A stretch of DNA of 34,737 bases from Bartonella gabonensis (GTDB lineage: Bacteria; Pseudomonadota; Alphaproteobacteria; Rhizobiales; Rhizobiaceae). Position 1 is the first letter of the stretch. Each line of letters starts with the position of its first letter. Made by a program: the position numbers and the translations under genes. Below are positions 27,375-34,737 of the stretch, one piece after another. A model generated the notes under the pieces. It worked only from the letters and a program-made list of their open reading frames with translations. It did not search any database and had not been told where the DNA came from. The DNA is taken from assembly GCF_903679515.1 (NCBI RefSeq), contig NZ_CAHOYM010000018.1:1-34737 (forward strand), written 5' to 3'.

Positions 27375-27905
27375 AGTAAATCACAACTTTCATAGAGCAA
27401 CGCTAAAGTATATAAACATGAAAAAGAAGATCTTCATCTGTAATGTAAAAAATTCATTTACAAGTTTTTTGATGCCATTAGCCTTTTATCTTCTATGGGT
27501 TTTACCATAGAGTTTAAAATAATAAACTAAAACATTACACAATTTGCTATGATAGGCTTAGTTTTCCTTAGCCTTTTTCAATTCATTGTGAAACAAACGC
27601 GACAGAAAGTTCTTTTATTTCTTCTCCAATAAAAAACAAAGATTTCTTATTCCATACGAATCCGATTATAAATTATTTTGCTCAAGACGTTTTTCTTGAT
27701 GATATTTTTATTGGATTTTCCTTCATAGGATAGACAAATTTTATTCTAAATATTCCCATCCGATTTTGCCATTTTATAGTTTTTGTAAAAAACTAAATTG
27801 AGCATATAGACAATCATTGTCTTTTTAACATGTCGGGCCTGTATCAATATCTCCTGAAGAAAAATATATTACAACATTGCAGATAAAATCTGTAAAGCTA
27901 AACGA
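27375..27905. other. Long intergenic region, dusA / glpD
   Basis: About 530 bases without a convincing gene. A short hairpin (TCTATGG at 27492-27498, CCATAGA at 27505-27511) lies in the middle, and a 5-bp CAGAT/ATCTG hairpin sits just after the glpD stop at about 27882-27894. Two short open stretches (a hydrophobic 30-codon frame from 27418, and a plus-strand frame with no start codon near 27586-27735) look like decayed coding sequence but have no start signals or recognisable similarity. Confidence 0.4.
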
Positions 27906-29417
27906 CTATAAACATTTTTTAATTTCTTTTTGGCTTTGCATATAGGAAGAAAGAGTATCAACCTCTTGCTCATTAAAGAAAAGGCCAAGCTTTGAACGAC
28001 GCCATAACACATCTTCACATGTTTTAGCCCATTCCTTTTCCATCAACCATTTTACTTCTACTTCATAAAGCCCATGTCCAAAATCTTTTCCTCTATCCGC
28101 CTTACTATCTAATATCACCAATGCTTCCGTACCATAGGAACGTGCAAGTCTGCGATGTGTAAAAGCATCTAAATCTGGCGTCAAAAGAGCAATTTTATTT
28201 TCGATTGTATCTAATTGGTTATAAGGAAAATCACCACCCGGAAGTACTGCATGAGCCGTCCATGATGTTCCCTTTTTACCAAGCGCTTTTTCAACAAATT
28301 TCATCGCATTTTCAGCCAATTTACGATAAGTTGTAATTTTTCCACCATAAAGATTAAGAATCTTTGGTGTACTTCCTGTTCCCATTTCTTTTAAAACATA
28401 ATCGCGCGTAATTTCTTGTGCTTTTGAAGATCCATCATCATAGAGTGGGCGCACTCCAGAGTAAGACCAAACAATCGTTTTAGGCAACACTGGTTGTACG
28501 AAATACTCACTGGCTGCTGCGCAAATATAATCAATCTCTGTATCCGTAATATGAACGTTGGCCGGATCTCCCTGATAATTACAATCTGTTGTTCCAAGCA
28601 AGGTAAAATCTTCTTGATACGGAAGAGCAAATATAATACGCCCATCACCATTTTGAAAAATATAAGCACGATCATGCGTATAAAGCTTGGGAACCAAAAT
28701 ATGAGAACCTCTAACAAGCCGTACTGGTGGATGTTCTTTACAATCTAATACGTTTGTCAAAATATGATCAATCCACGGCCCTGTCATATTCGCGACATAA
28801 GAGGCTGTGACAGTGTATTCTTTACCACTTAACTTGTCTTGTAGAACAATACGCCATTTTTTGTCTTCTTTTTTTAAAAAGAGAACTTCTGTCCGTACTT
28901 TTATATCAGCTCCCCACTTTTCTGCATCACGCGCATTGGCAATGACTAAACGGGCATCATCGACTCTTGCATCAGAATATTCAAAACCTCTTTGATATTC
29001 CTTCTTCAGTGTAGAGCAAAAGTTTTTTGAAAAATTAATCGTTTTACTGCGCCACAATTTCTGATTCCATTTCCCTAAATAATCATAAATAAAAAGCCCA
29101 AAACGCAACATCCAAGTAGGGCGCAATTTTTTATGATAAGGAAGAAGAAAACGCAAAGGACGTACAATATGTGGAGCCATACGTAAAATGATTTCACGTT
29201 CTTTTAACGCTTCACGAACGAGTTTGAACTCATAGTGTTCAAGATAACGAAGACCACCATGAATAAGCTTTGTTGATGCACTTGATGTTCCCGATGCAAG
29301 ATCATGCATTTCAGCTAATCCCACTTGAAAACCGCGTCCAGCTGCATCTCTTGCCAATCCACATCCATTTATTCCTCCCCCAATGATAAATAGCTCATAA
29401 TGCGTTGTGGTTTTCAT
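27906..29417 (-). CDS. glpD: Glycerol-3-phosphate dehydrogenase
   Basis: A 503-residue FAD enzyme that oxidises glycerol-3-phosphate to dihydroxyacetone phosphate and feeds electrons to the quinone pool at the inner membrane. The FAD site FIIGGGINGCGLARDAAGRG is at residues 9-28. Then DLASGTSSASTKLIHGGLRYLEHYEF, RLVRGSHILVPKL, FALPYQEDFTLLGTTD, SGVRPLYDDG and LNLYGGKITTYRKLAE follow, all typical of aerobic GlpD. Length is normal. The ATG at 29417 gives the usual N-terminus; a GTG at 29432 is also in frame. No glpF, glpK or GlpR gene is adjacent. Confidence 0.95.
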   Translation of the reverse strand: MKTTTHYELFIIGGGINGCGLARDAAGRGFQVGLAEMHDLASGTSSASTKLIHGGLRYLEHYEFKLVREALKEREIILRMAPHIVRPLRFLLPYHKKLRPTWMLRFGLFIYDYLGKWNQKLWRSKTINFSKNFCSTLKKEYQRGFEYSDARVDDARLVIANARDAEKWGADIKVRTEVLFLKKEDKKWRIVLQDKLSGKEYTVTASYVANMTGPWIDHILTNVLDCKEHPPVRLVRGSHILVPKLYTHDRAYIFQNGDGRIIFALPYQEDFTLLGTTDCNYQGDPANVHITDTEIDYICAAASEYFVQPVLPKTIVWSYSGVRPLYDDGSSKAQEITRDYVLKEMGTGSTPKILNLYGGKITTYRKLAENAMKFVEKALGKKGTSWTAHAVLPGGDFPYNQLDTIENKIALLTPDLDAFTHRRLARSYGTEALVILDSKADRGKDFGHGLYEVEVKWLMEKEWAKTCEDVLWRRSKLGLFFNEQEVDTLSSYMQSQKEIKKCL

Positions 29418-29770
29418 AATTTTACTTTTCACTGGTTAATTTTGTTTCATACTACTCAATAAAGTAACAGTAAAAAATCAATACAAGTGCGCTTCATTGT
29501 ATTATCAACCTGCTTTTTTCCACAATAAATACGCATAAAAAGCTTTTTCCCCCCTTTATATCAAAACAATATTTGACAAATTAAAGAGAGTTTTTTTCTC
29601 CTCCAGAGAACATAATCTTTGCAAATGTGCATCATATAAAGTTTTTTAGAAAAAAATTGATGTTTTTTCTCATTCGTGAATAAACACTATAGCTAATGCT
29701 TTATTGCATATAGATAACGCTTTTCATATAGTTCACTCAATAACACAATAGAAAATATGAAGGGATACAG
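29418..29770. other. Divergent intergenic region, glpD / thiol protein gene
   Basis: About 350 bases that must hold both divergent promoters. A TTGACA at 29573-29578 has no matching -10 at 16-18 bases. Very AT-rich near 29640-29760. No ORF or stable hairpin. Confidence 0.4.
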
Positions 29771-30643
29771 ATGATTCATCAACCTCAAAACTCAAAAGGA
29801 ATACTTTTTTCAAAAATTTTAGCCCCCGTTATGTTGAGTATTTTAATTTTTTTCCCTTCTTTATCAAATGCAACATCACTTCCCAAAACAGCAAATCATT
29901 TAAACTTAGAAAACCTTAAAATACAACTTCTGGAAGATTCTAACTTTTTATCGAAGCTTAAAGAAAAAGTTACACCCCATATTGATTCTTATCATATTCA
30001 ACAAATTGTGAGAGAGTATCTTCTTACTCATCCAGAAATTATGATTGAAATGCAGCTTATCCTTCAAGACAAGCTAGAAAAACAGAATGAATACGAAAGC
30101 CAAAGACAAACCTCTACCATCCATTTATTAGAAAAAGAGATTTTCCACTCTCCTCATGACGCTGTTTTAGGCAATCCAAATGGTAAAAAAGTACTTGTTG
30201 ATTTTTTTGATTACAACTGTCAGCATTGTAAAAATTCCTATTCAAATATAGAAGGCTTGATAAAAGAGTACCCAGATCTACGGGTTATTATTAAGGATTT
30301 GCCAATTTTAGGGCCTGATTCTATAGCGGTCCATACGGTTGTCTATGCATTTCGAAAACAATTTCCAGAAAAATATCCACAGATTCACAAAGCGCTTTTA
30401 ATGCATCAAGGGCGTGTGAATGAAGCTAAAGCTATAAAAATAGCTGTTTCATTAGGAGCAGATGAAAAAAAACTCCATAATGCAATAAAAGATCATAATC
30501 TGCAAAATACCTTTAAAGAAAATATTCAAATTGCCTCTAAACTTCATATTACAGGAACACCTTCTTACATTATCGGTGATAAAATACTCATCGGTGCCGC
30601 CAGCCAAGATATTCTAAAACAAGCGATAGACAATATACAATGA
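29771..30643 (+). CDS. Periplasmic DsbA/ScsC-like thiol-disulfide protein
   Basis: A 290-residue exported protein. The signal peptide is roughly residues 1-34 (Lys, then ILAPVMLSILIFFPSLSNA). Residues about 70-115 form a helical segment, HIQQIVREYLLTHPEIMIEMQLIL, like the ScsC N-terminal oligomerisation domain. The thioredoxin domain has VLVDFFDYNCQHC with the active site C150-Q-H-C153 and the cis-Pro loop TGTPSYIIG near residue 264. The likely role is disulfide formation or isomerisation of exported proteins. Whether it acts like trimeric ScsC (isomerase) or DsbA (oxidase) cannot be told. It lies 5' of accB on the same strand but 248 bases away. Confidence 0.88.
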   Translation: MIHQPQNSKGILFSKILAPVMLSILIFFPSLSNATSLPKTANHLNLENLKIQLLEDSNFLSKLKEKVTPHIDSYHIQQIVREYLLTHPEIMIEMQLILQDKLEKQNEYESQRQTSTIHLLEKEIFHSPHDAVLGNPNGKKVLVDFFDYNCQHCKNSYSNIEGLIKEYPDLRVIIKDLPILGPDSIAVHTVVYAFRKQFPEKYPQIHKALLMHQGRVNEAKAIKIAVSLGADEKKLHNAIKDHNLQNTFKENIQIASKLHITGTPSYIIGDKILIGAASQDILKQAIDNIQ

Positions 30644-30732
30644 ATAGCTTTTTTATACCTAATCTGTTTTAGAAAGAATACTGTAAATGAGGTGATTTTA
30701 TGCTTTCTCTTTTTTGACAACAGGCTTATAAA

Positions 30733-30780
30733 TGCAATTTTACGTAAAGCAGATACGAGTTTAAAATTGCAAAGTATAAT
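30733..30780 (+). promoter_or_regulatory. Candidate accB promoter with inverted repeat
   Basis: A perfect TATAAT -10 at 30775-30780 lies 112 bases before the accB ATG. Directly upstream is a perfect inverted repeat, TGCAATTTTA at 30733-30742 and TAAAATTGCA at 30762-30771, spaced by 19 bases. It spans the -35 area, where the consensus is poor. A two-site regulator could bind here. Promoter and operator functions are inferred. Confidence 0.45.
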
Positions 30781-30891
30781 GACTTAAATAAATATCTTTA
30801 AAGCCTTAAAAGATATCATCCCTAATCTAGAGATGTCCGGTCATAAAATGAGATAATGACGATCTTCATTGATCAAGGAGTTAGAAATAAA

Positions 30892-31392
30892 ATGGCAACA
30901 AAAAAAATAGATTCGGCAAAATATACCGCAATTGATACGAAAATTATTCGCGATCTTGCTGAAATTTTGAATGATACAAATTTAACGAATATTGAAGTTG
31001 AACAAGGAGAGCTTCGTATTTGTGTTTCACGCCAAAATACCTCAACTTCTTCCGAACAAGTAATTTATTCACCTGTTGCTACTCCTAGTTTTTCTGCAAC
31101 ATCTTCTCCAGTCTCCACAACAGAATCTCCCATACAACCTCCCCAAGAAGATAAATCAAAAAATACAATAACCTCTCCAATGGTTGGAACAGCTTATCTT
31201 GCCCCTTCACCAGGTGCTCAACCATTTGTAGAAGTGGGACAAAATGTTTCTGAAGAAGAGACATTGCTGATCATAGAAGCCATGAAAACGATGAATCAAA
31301 TTTCATCACCACGCTCAGGCAAAGTAACTACTGTTCTTGTCAAAGATGGCCAACCTGTTGAGTTTGGTGAACCACTTATTATTGTTGAATAA
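30892..31392 (+). CDS. accB: Biotin carboxyl carrier protein of acetyl-CoA carboxylase
   Basis: A 166-residue carrier that takes CO2 from AccC to the carboxyltransferase in fatty acid synthesis. The N-terminal part (residues 1-50) is helical and binds AccC. A Pro/Ser/Thr-rich linker (60-88) follows, then the biotinyl domain (93-166) with the thumb region [15 protein letters not shown] and the biotin Lys132 in EAMKTMN. The ATG at 30892 follows AAGGAG by 11 bases; an in-frame ATG at 30856 is unlikely. accC begins 14 bases after the stop. Confidence 0.94.
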   Translation: MATKKIDSAKYTAIDTKIIRDLAEILNDTNLTNIEVEQGELRICVSRQNTSTSSEQVIYSPVATPSFSATSSPVSTTESPIQPPQEDKSKNTITSPMVGTAYLAPSPGAQPFVEVGQNVSEEETLLIIEAMKTMNQISSPRSGKVTTVLVKDGQPVEFGEPLIIVE

Positions 31393-31406
31393 AACGAGGG
31401 GAAACC

Positions 31407-32765
31407 ATGATTCGAAAAATCCTCATTGCTAATCGGGGAGAAATTGCTCTTCGCGTTCTACGTGCATGTAAAGAACTTGGCATAAAAACCGTAGCTGTTC
31501 ACTCTACCGCTGATGCAGATGCAATGCATGTTCGTCTTGCTGACGAAAGTGTCTGTATTGGCCCTCCTCCTGCTCGCGATTCTTATTTGAGTATTCAGCA
31601 AATTATTGCTGCTTGTGAAATTACAGGAGCTGATGCAGTTCATCCAGGTTATGGTTTTCTTTCTGAAAACGCAAAGTTTGCAGATGTTCTTGAAGCCCAT
31701 GATATTACATTCATCGGTCCAACAGCTGCTCATATTCGAATGATGGGCGATAAAATTGAAGCTAAAAAAACTGCCAAAAAACTTGGTATTCCTGTCGTTC
31801 CTGGTTCAAATGGGGCTGTCACAGAAGAAGCAGATGCTCTACGCACTGCTCGTGAAATTGGTTATCCCGTTATTATCAAAGCTTCTGCTGGTGGTGGTGG
31901 GCGTGGTATGAAAGTCGTTCATTCTGAACAAGAATTTTCTATAGCTCTCAAAACAACACGTTCAGAAGCAAAAGCAGCTTTTGGTGATGACGCTGTTTAT
32001 ATAGAGAAATATTTAGAAAAACCCCGTCATATTGAAATTCAAGTCATAGGAGATGGTGCAGGAAATGCTATTCATTTAGGAGAACGCGATTGTTCAATTC
32101 AACGACGACATCAAAAAGTATGGGAAGAAGCGACATCACCTGCACTGAATGAAACTGAACGCAAAAAAATTGGTAGTATTGTTGCAAATGCCTGTGCTCA
32201 ACTTGGATACCGTGGAGCTGGTACTATTGAATTTCTTTATGAAAATGGTGAGTTCTATTTCATTGAAATGAATACGCGGTTACAAGTCGAACATCCTGTA
32301 ACTGAAGCAATTACAGGTATAGATTTAGTTCATGAACAAATTCATATTGCATCAGGCTGCAAGCTTTCAGTGACACAAGATGATGTTTGTTTTTCCGGTC
32401 ACGCCATTGAATGCCGTATTAATGCAGAAGATCCTATTAGCTTTACACCATCACCGGGAACCATTACACATTTTCATACTCCTGGAGGTTTAGGAATTCG
32501 TGTTGATTCTGGTGCTTATTCAGGTTATCGGATTCCTTCCTATTATGATAGCATGATTGGAAAGCTAATTGTTCACGGACGTACTCGTTTAGAATGTATG
32601 ATGCGTTTACGGCGTGCTTTAGATGAGTTTGTCGTCGATGGGATAAAAACGACACTTCCTCTCTTTCGTGATCTCATTAATAATCAAGATATTGAAGACG
32701 GTAACTATAATATTCACTGGCTAGAGAAGTACCTTTCTCAGCAACCAACTTCTTCAGACCTCTAA
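31407..32765 (+). CDS. accC: Acetyl-CoA carboxylase, biotin carboxylase subunit
   Basis: A 452-residue ATP-grasp enzyme that carboxylates biotin on AccB. N-terminal [24 protein letters not shown], then [14 protein letters not shown]-like ([14 protein letters not shown]), ATP-binding [14 protein letters not shown] near residue 160, [43 protein letters not shown] with catalytic Glu and Arg, and [12 protein letters not shown]. Length is normal for a stand-alone AccC. accA and accD are not in the window, as is usual. An AT-rich inverted repeat (AAAAAATAA / TTATTTTTT) near 32850-32875 could weakly end the transcript. Confidence 0.96.
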   Translation: MIRKILIANRGEIALRVLRACKELGIKTVAVHSTADADAMHVRLADESVCIGPPPARDSYLSIQQIIAACEITGADAVHPGYGFLSENAKFADVLEAHDITFIGPTAAHIRMMGDKIEAKKTAKKLGIPVVPGSNGAVTEEADALRTAREIGYPVIIKASAGGGGRGMKVVHSEQEFSIALKTTRSEAKAAFGDDAVYIEKYLEKPRHIEIQVIGDGAGNAIHLGERDCSIQRRHQKVWEEATSPALNETERKKIGSIVANACAQLGYRGAGTIEFLYENGEFYFIEMNTRLQVEHPVTEAITGIDLVHEQIHIASGCKLSVTQDDVCFSGHAIECRINAEDPISFTPSPGTITHFHTPGGLGIRVDSGAYSGYRIPSYYDSMIGKLIVHGRTRLECMMRLRRALDEFVVDGIKTTLPLFRDLINNQDIEDGNYNIHWLEKYLSQQPTSSDL

Positions 32766-32965
32766 TTCAAGAACGAAAGTATTAAATTATTATTAGATTC
32801 TATGAGATATCAACATAAGGAATAATTTCAACAAGGCTGTAAACATTGTTAAAAAAATAAGCTGATTATTTTTTATTTGTTATATAATTTTTTTTAAATA
32901 TGTACAAAAATTGATAATTTTCTATTTTCCTTTTTGTGAGTTTGTGCTAATCCCTACTTGATCAT

Positions 32966-33041
<76 letters not shown>

Positions 33042-33141
33042 TACGCTTTTGCCTCTTATATAACTTACTGATTTCACGTATGTTTTAATGGGTTAGGGAC
33101 GCGTTAATAAACGTAGGGGAATAGGATTTTGCAACTTTCCT

Positions 33142-33510
33142 CTATAGGGCGCCTGCTTTTTTATCAAATTTCTCTAACAATTTTTTAAATCTTGTTAAGT
33201 CCTGTGGTGAAAAATTCTCTAAATTTCTAACAAACATACCAACAATTTCACCTCTACATGTATCAGAAGGTTTTATTGTAAAACTCCTTCGACATGTATA
33301 GGCTTCTTTTCTTAAAAGTAATGCTTCCTTTTGATCTAAATCATATAATTGTATGATCTTTTCTTCCATACCAACCGGTACAGATTTCTTGCCAATCTCC
33401 ACTGAAGATAAAAATGATACGGATACATCTAATTTCTTAGCCATATCTAAGAGACGTTCTGAGTGATCAACGCGAAGTTTACGTAAGATTTTACCAAAAG
33501 ATGTAAGCAT
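33142..33510 (-). CDS. XRE-type helix-turn-helix regulator
   Basis: A 122-residue DNA-binding protein. Residues about 5-60 form an XRE/Cro-type helix-turn-helix: FGKILRKLRVDHSERLLDMAKKLDVSVSFLSSVEIGKKSVP. A Lys/Glu-rich extension follows, with a second helical region NFSPQDLTRFKKLLEKF. It lies 110 bases downstream of the toxin gene on the same strand and may belong to the phage or island control circuit, or be an orphan antitoxin. No partner toxin is next to it other than YafQ, which already has its own antitoxin. Confidence 0.85.
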   Translation of the reverse strand: MLTSFGKILRKLRVDHSERLLDMAKKLDVSVSFLSSVEIGKKSVPVGMEEKIIQLYDLDQKEALLLRKEAYTCRRSFTIKPSDTCRGEIVGMFVRNLENFSPQDLTRFKKLLEKFDKKAGAL

Positions 33511-33620
33511 ATAAAAAGTCCTGTTAGAGAAGAAATATTCCTTCTGATTCTAACAAATCTTTTCAAAACTTTCTTCAATTATTGCGAATCAAAACTTCTT
33601 TGAGAATTCAGAATCGACGC

Positions 33621-33890
33621 CTACCTAAATAAATCTGAATGCGTACCCGTTCTATCAAAATGAACTCGCTCTTCGTCAACTATATAAATTAATAACCAAT
33701 CTGCCTCTATATGAAGATCTCGACGAGGCTTCCAATTTCCTTGTAATGCGTGGTCATTTAAAATAGCGGGCAATGGCTGCTTATGAATTAGAAGTTGCAT
33801 AACTTCTGTAAGCTTTCGCATATCTTTTCCACGTTTTTTTACCCGCTTTACGTCCTTTTTAAATTTTCCTGAATAACTCACTGAACGCAT
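33621..33890 (-). CDS. yafQ: YafQ-family mRNA interferase toxin
   Basis: An 89-residue RelE-superfamily toxin that cleaves mRNA on the ribosome. All known E. coli YafQ active-site residues have counterparts shifted by three: H47, H60, D64, W65, H84 and F88, within DHALQGNW, RDLHIEADWLLIY and RTGTHSDLF. The N-terminal half is very basic (KKDVKRVKKRGKDMRK). The toxin therefore looks active. Its ATG is 2 bases after the antitoxin stop, so the pair is coupled. Confidence 0.93.
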   Translation of the reverse strand: MRSVSYSGKFKKDVKRVKKRGKDMRKLTEVMQLLIHKQPLPAILNDHALQGNWKPRRDLHIEADWLLIYIVDEERVHFDRTGTHSDLFR

Positions 33891-33892
33891 AA

Positions 33893-34138
33893 TTAGATAT
33901 CCAGTTGCTTCATTAAATCAGCAATATTCTTGGCATAAAAAATATCTTCATTCCTGTCGGTTTTATGAAAAGTCTCGAGCGTTTCATCATTAGGCATTTT
34001 ATTATTTTCAACGTAAATACGAATAAGATCACGTAAAATTTGAGATGCAGGGCGGTGTTTTCTTTCAGCGATAGCCATAAACGCGCTTTTTAGATTTATA
34101 TCTACTTTAGCTGCTATAAGTTCACTTTTTACACTCAT
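33893..34138 (-). CDS. dinJ: DinJ/RelB-family antitoxin
   Basis: An 81-residue antitoxin. The N-terminal ribbon-helix-helix (SELIAAKVDINLKSAFMAIAERKHRPASQILRDLIRIYVEN, residues 4-45) would bind DNA as a dimer. The acidic C-terminal half (NDETLETFHKTDRNEDIFYAKNIADLMKQLDI) would wrap YafQ. GAGGAAA precedes the ATG. It is upstream of the toxin, the standard order, and a palindromic operator overlaps its promoter, so autorepression is expected. Confidence 0.88.
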   Translation of the reverse strand: MSVKSELIAAKVDINLKSAFMAIAERKHRPASQILRDLIRIYVENNKMPNDETLETFHKTDRNEDIFYAKNIADLMKQLDI

Positions 34139-34175
34139 AATATTTCCTCTTTAAAAACCTTAGAAGTTATACACT

Positions 34176-34218
34176 ATTTAACTTAGTTAAATATAATTTA
34201 ACCTATGGTGAATATCAA
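34176..34218 (-). promoter_or_regulatory. dinJ-yafQ promoter and operator
   Basis: On the minus strand, -35 TTGATA (34218-34213) and -10 TATATT (34195-34190) are spaced exactly 17 bases. A perfect inverted repeat at 34176-34192 (ATTTAACT, one base, AGTTAAAT) overlaps the -10 and the start site, 38 bases before the dinJ ATG. This is the layout expected for autorepression by the antitoxin or the toxin-antitoxin complex. The sites are seen; binding is inferred. Confidence 0.7.
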
Positions 34219-34244
34219 TCTCTTTTCTTTTAAAGAAGAAATTT

Positions 34245-34517
34245 TTAACTCTTGGTTATCCATTTTTTTAAGTGTGAGAAGCTATTTCCTAGCGCGTCCA
34301 TGAAACGGGAAAAATCCATGACAAATATAAAAACAATGAAGGCTAACCACTTCATGATGCGTGACATCATCTTTAAGCCTTGATACGTTTCTATCATCTC
34401 ATGAAGAAGCTGTTGTTCTGTTTCTGTGAGATCTCGTTCCTTCTTACTTTCCTTGCACCTCATTTTGCCAACCACATAAGCGTGCTCCCTGTTGTTAAGT
34501 CTTTTGAAGCAAAGCAT
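34245..34517 (-). CDS. Small phage-like membrane protein
   Basis: A 90-residue protein. A Lys/Arg/Glu-rich N-terminal half (GKMRCKESKKERDLTETEQQLL) is followed by one clear membrane segment, IMKWLAFIVFIFVMDFSRFM, and a short tail. The ATG at 34517 overlaps the stop of the upstream gene (TGATG), with AAGGAA about 11 bases before it. Small one-span proteins coupled to another small membrane protein are common in phage lysis cassettes, but no motif proves it. A holin, antiholin or spanin-like role is only a suggestion. Confidence 0.65.
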   Translation of the reverse strand: MLCFKRLNNREHAYVVGKMRCKESKKERDLTETEQQLLHEMIETYQGLKMMSRIMKWLAFIVFIFVMDFSRFMDALGNSFSHLKKWITKS

Positions 34518-34737
34518 CACAAGCGCTGTTCCTTAAACCGCTTGGCGACAATCACTAGTCCTGTACACGCGGCTAAAACCATAATCCCTGCTAATGCCCA
34601 TTGAATCGGTCCATTGCCGACCAAAAAACCGCCAAATCCAGAACAAGACCCGATAATCGGCGCTAACGCCTCTATCTTTAAAAGACCCGTTGCCTCCTTC
34701 GTTTCTACCCGTTGATAATTTGAAGCAATGTAAGACC
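34517..34737 (-). CDS. Partial small membrane protein, phage-like, cut by window edge
   Basis: The C-terminal 73 residues of a gene that starts beyond the window. It contains NYQRVETKEATGLLKIEALA, a Gly-rich hydrophobic segment PIIGSCSGFGGFLVGNG, a second segment WALAGIMVLAACTGLVIVA and the basic end KRFKEQRL. Two membrane spans close to the C-terminus resemble phage holin-like proteins or the tail of a lysis-related protein. The base composition is visibly less AT-rich than the housekeeping genes, which fits recent transfer. It is coupled to the next gene by a TGATG overlap. Confidence 0.6.
   Translation of the reverse strand, partial: SYIASNYQRVETKEATGLLKIEALAPIIGSCSGFGGFLVGNGPIQWALAGIMVLAACTGLVIVAKRFKEQRL

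Noticed and set aside
27418-27510. 30-codon hydrophobic plus-strand ORF starting MKKKIFIC
   Set aside because: No ribosome site, very short, and its stop lies in a hairpin; noted only as a possible remnant.
29573-29578. TTGACA as a promoter for the thiol protein gene
   Set aside because: No -10-like hexamer lies 16-18 bases downstream, and the position is about 190 bases from the start codon.
30714-30719. TTGACA upstream of accB as -35
   Set aside because: It is 55 bases from the perfect TATAAT and has no good -10 at normal spacing.
31279-31299. Thr in the AccB biotin motif (EAMKTMN rather than EAMKMMN) as a possible defect
   Set aside because: From memory the Thr form is normal in alphaproteobacterial AccB; the biotin Lys is intact.

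Overview
The window looks like chromosomal DNA of an alphaproteobacterium in the Rhizobiales, most likely a Bartonella species. This rests on the clearly AT-rich sequence, short intergenic spacers filled with AT-rich non-coding DNA, alphaproteobacterial protein variants (a PyrC-like subunit beside PyrB, a dual cold-shock-domain protein, AccB with an EAMKTMNQ biotin site) and a core of housekeeping genes ending at a tRNA next to phage-like DNA. The genus is inferred from gene content and protein style, not from a search, and I do not name a species.

Layout. 170-2262 (minus): an alpha/beta hydrolase and a DUF192 exported protein that overlap by 4 bases, then a two-cold-shock-domain protein. 2588-7445 (plus): a complete branched-chain amino acid ABC transporter, livK-livH-livM-livG-livF, with a strong hairpin between livK and livH and a near-perfect bidirectional terminator after livF. 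7541-9339 (minus): gatC-gatA, two of the three GatCAB amidotransferase subunits. 9489-9968 (plus): ruvX/yqgF, overlapping tail to tail with a degenerate AidB/acyl-CoA-dehydrogenase-like gene (9953-11572, minus). 11698-15796 (plus): pyrB, pyrC-like, plsY and dprA, tightly packed. 16198-21018 (plus): topA and rnr. 21294-24804 (plus): an MFS transporter, rpmG, a secreted or anchored thermonuclease, an Fe-S type uracil-DNA glycosylase and an Lrp/AsnC regulator. 24836-29417 (minus): cobT, dusA with a possible coupled small ORF, and glpD. 29771-32765 (plus): a ScsC/DsbA-like periplasmic thiol protein, accB and accC.

The last 1.8 kb changes character. A tRNA-Thr(UGU) is followed by an XRE regulator, a complete DinJ-YafQ type toxin-antitoxin pair with a readable promoter and operator, and two coupled small membrane-protein genes of phage-lysis style, one cut by the window edge. 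This looks like the edge of a genomic island or prophage whose other end is outside the window.

I found no clearly new defence, secretion or biosynthetic system. The observations most worth checking are: (1) the pyrB-linked PyrC has lost its metal ligands and looks like a non-catalytic partner subunit; (2) the AidB-like protein keeps the fold but has lost the FAD and substrate motifs; (3) several clean inverted repeats sit at promoters or gene junctions (livK/livH, gatC/ruvX, lrp/cobT, accB, dinJ-yafQ); (4) the tRNA-Thr island boundary.
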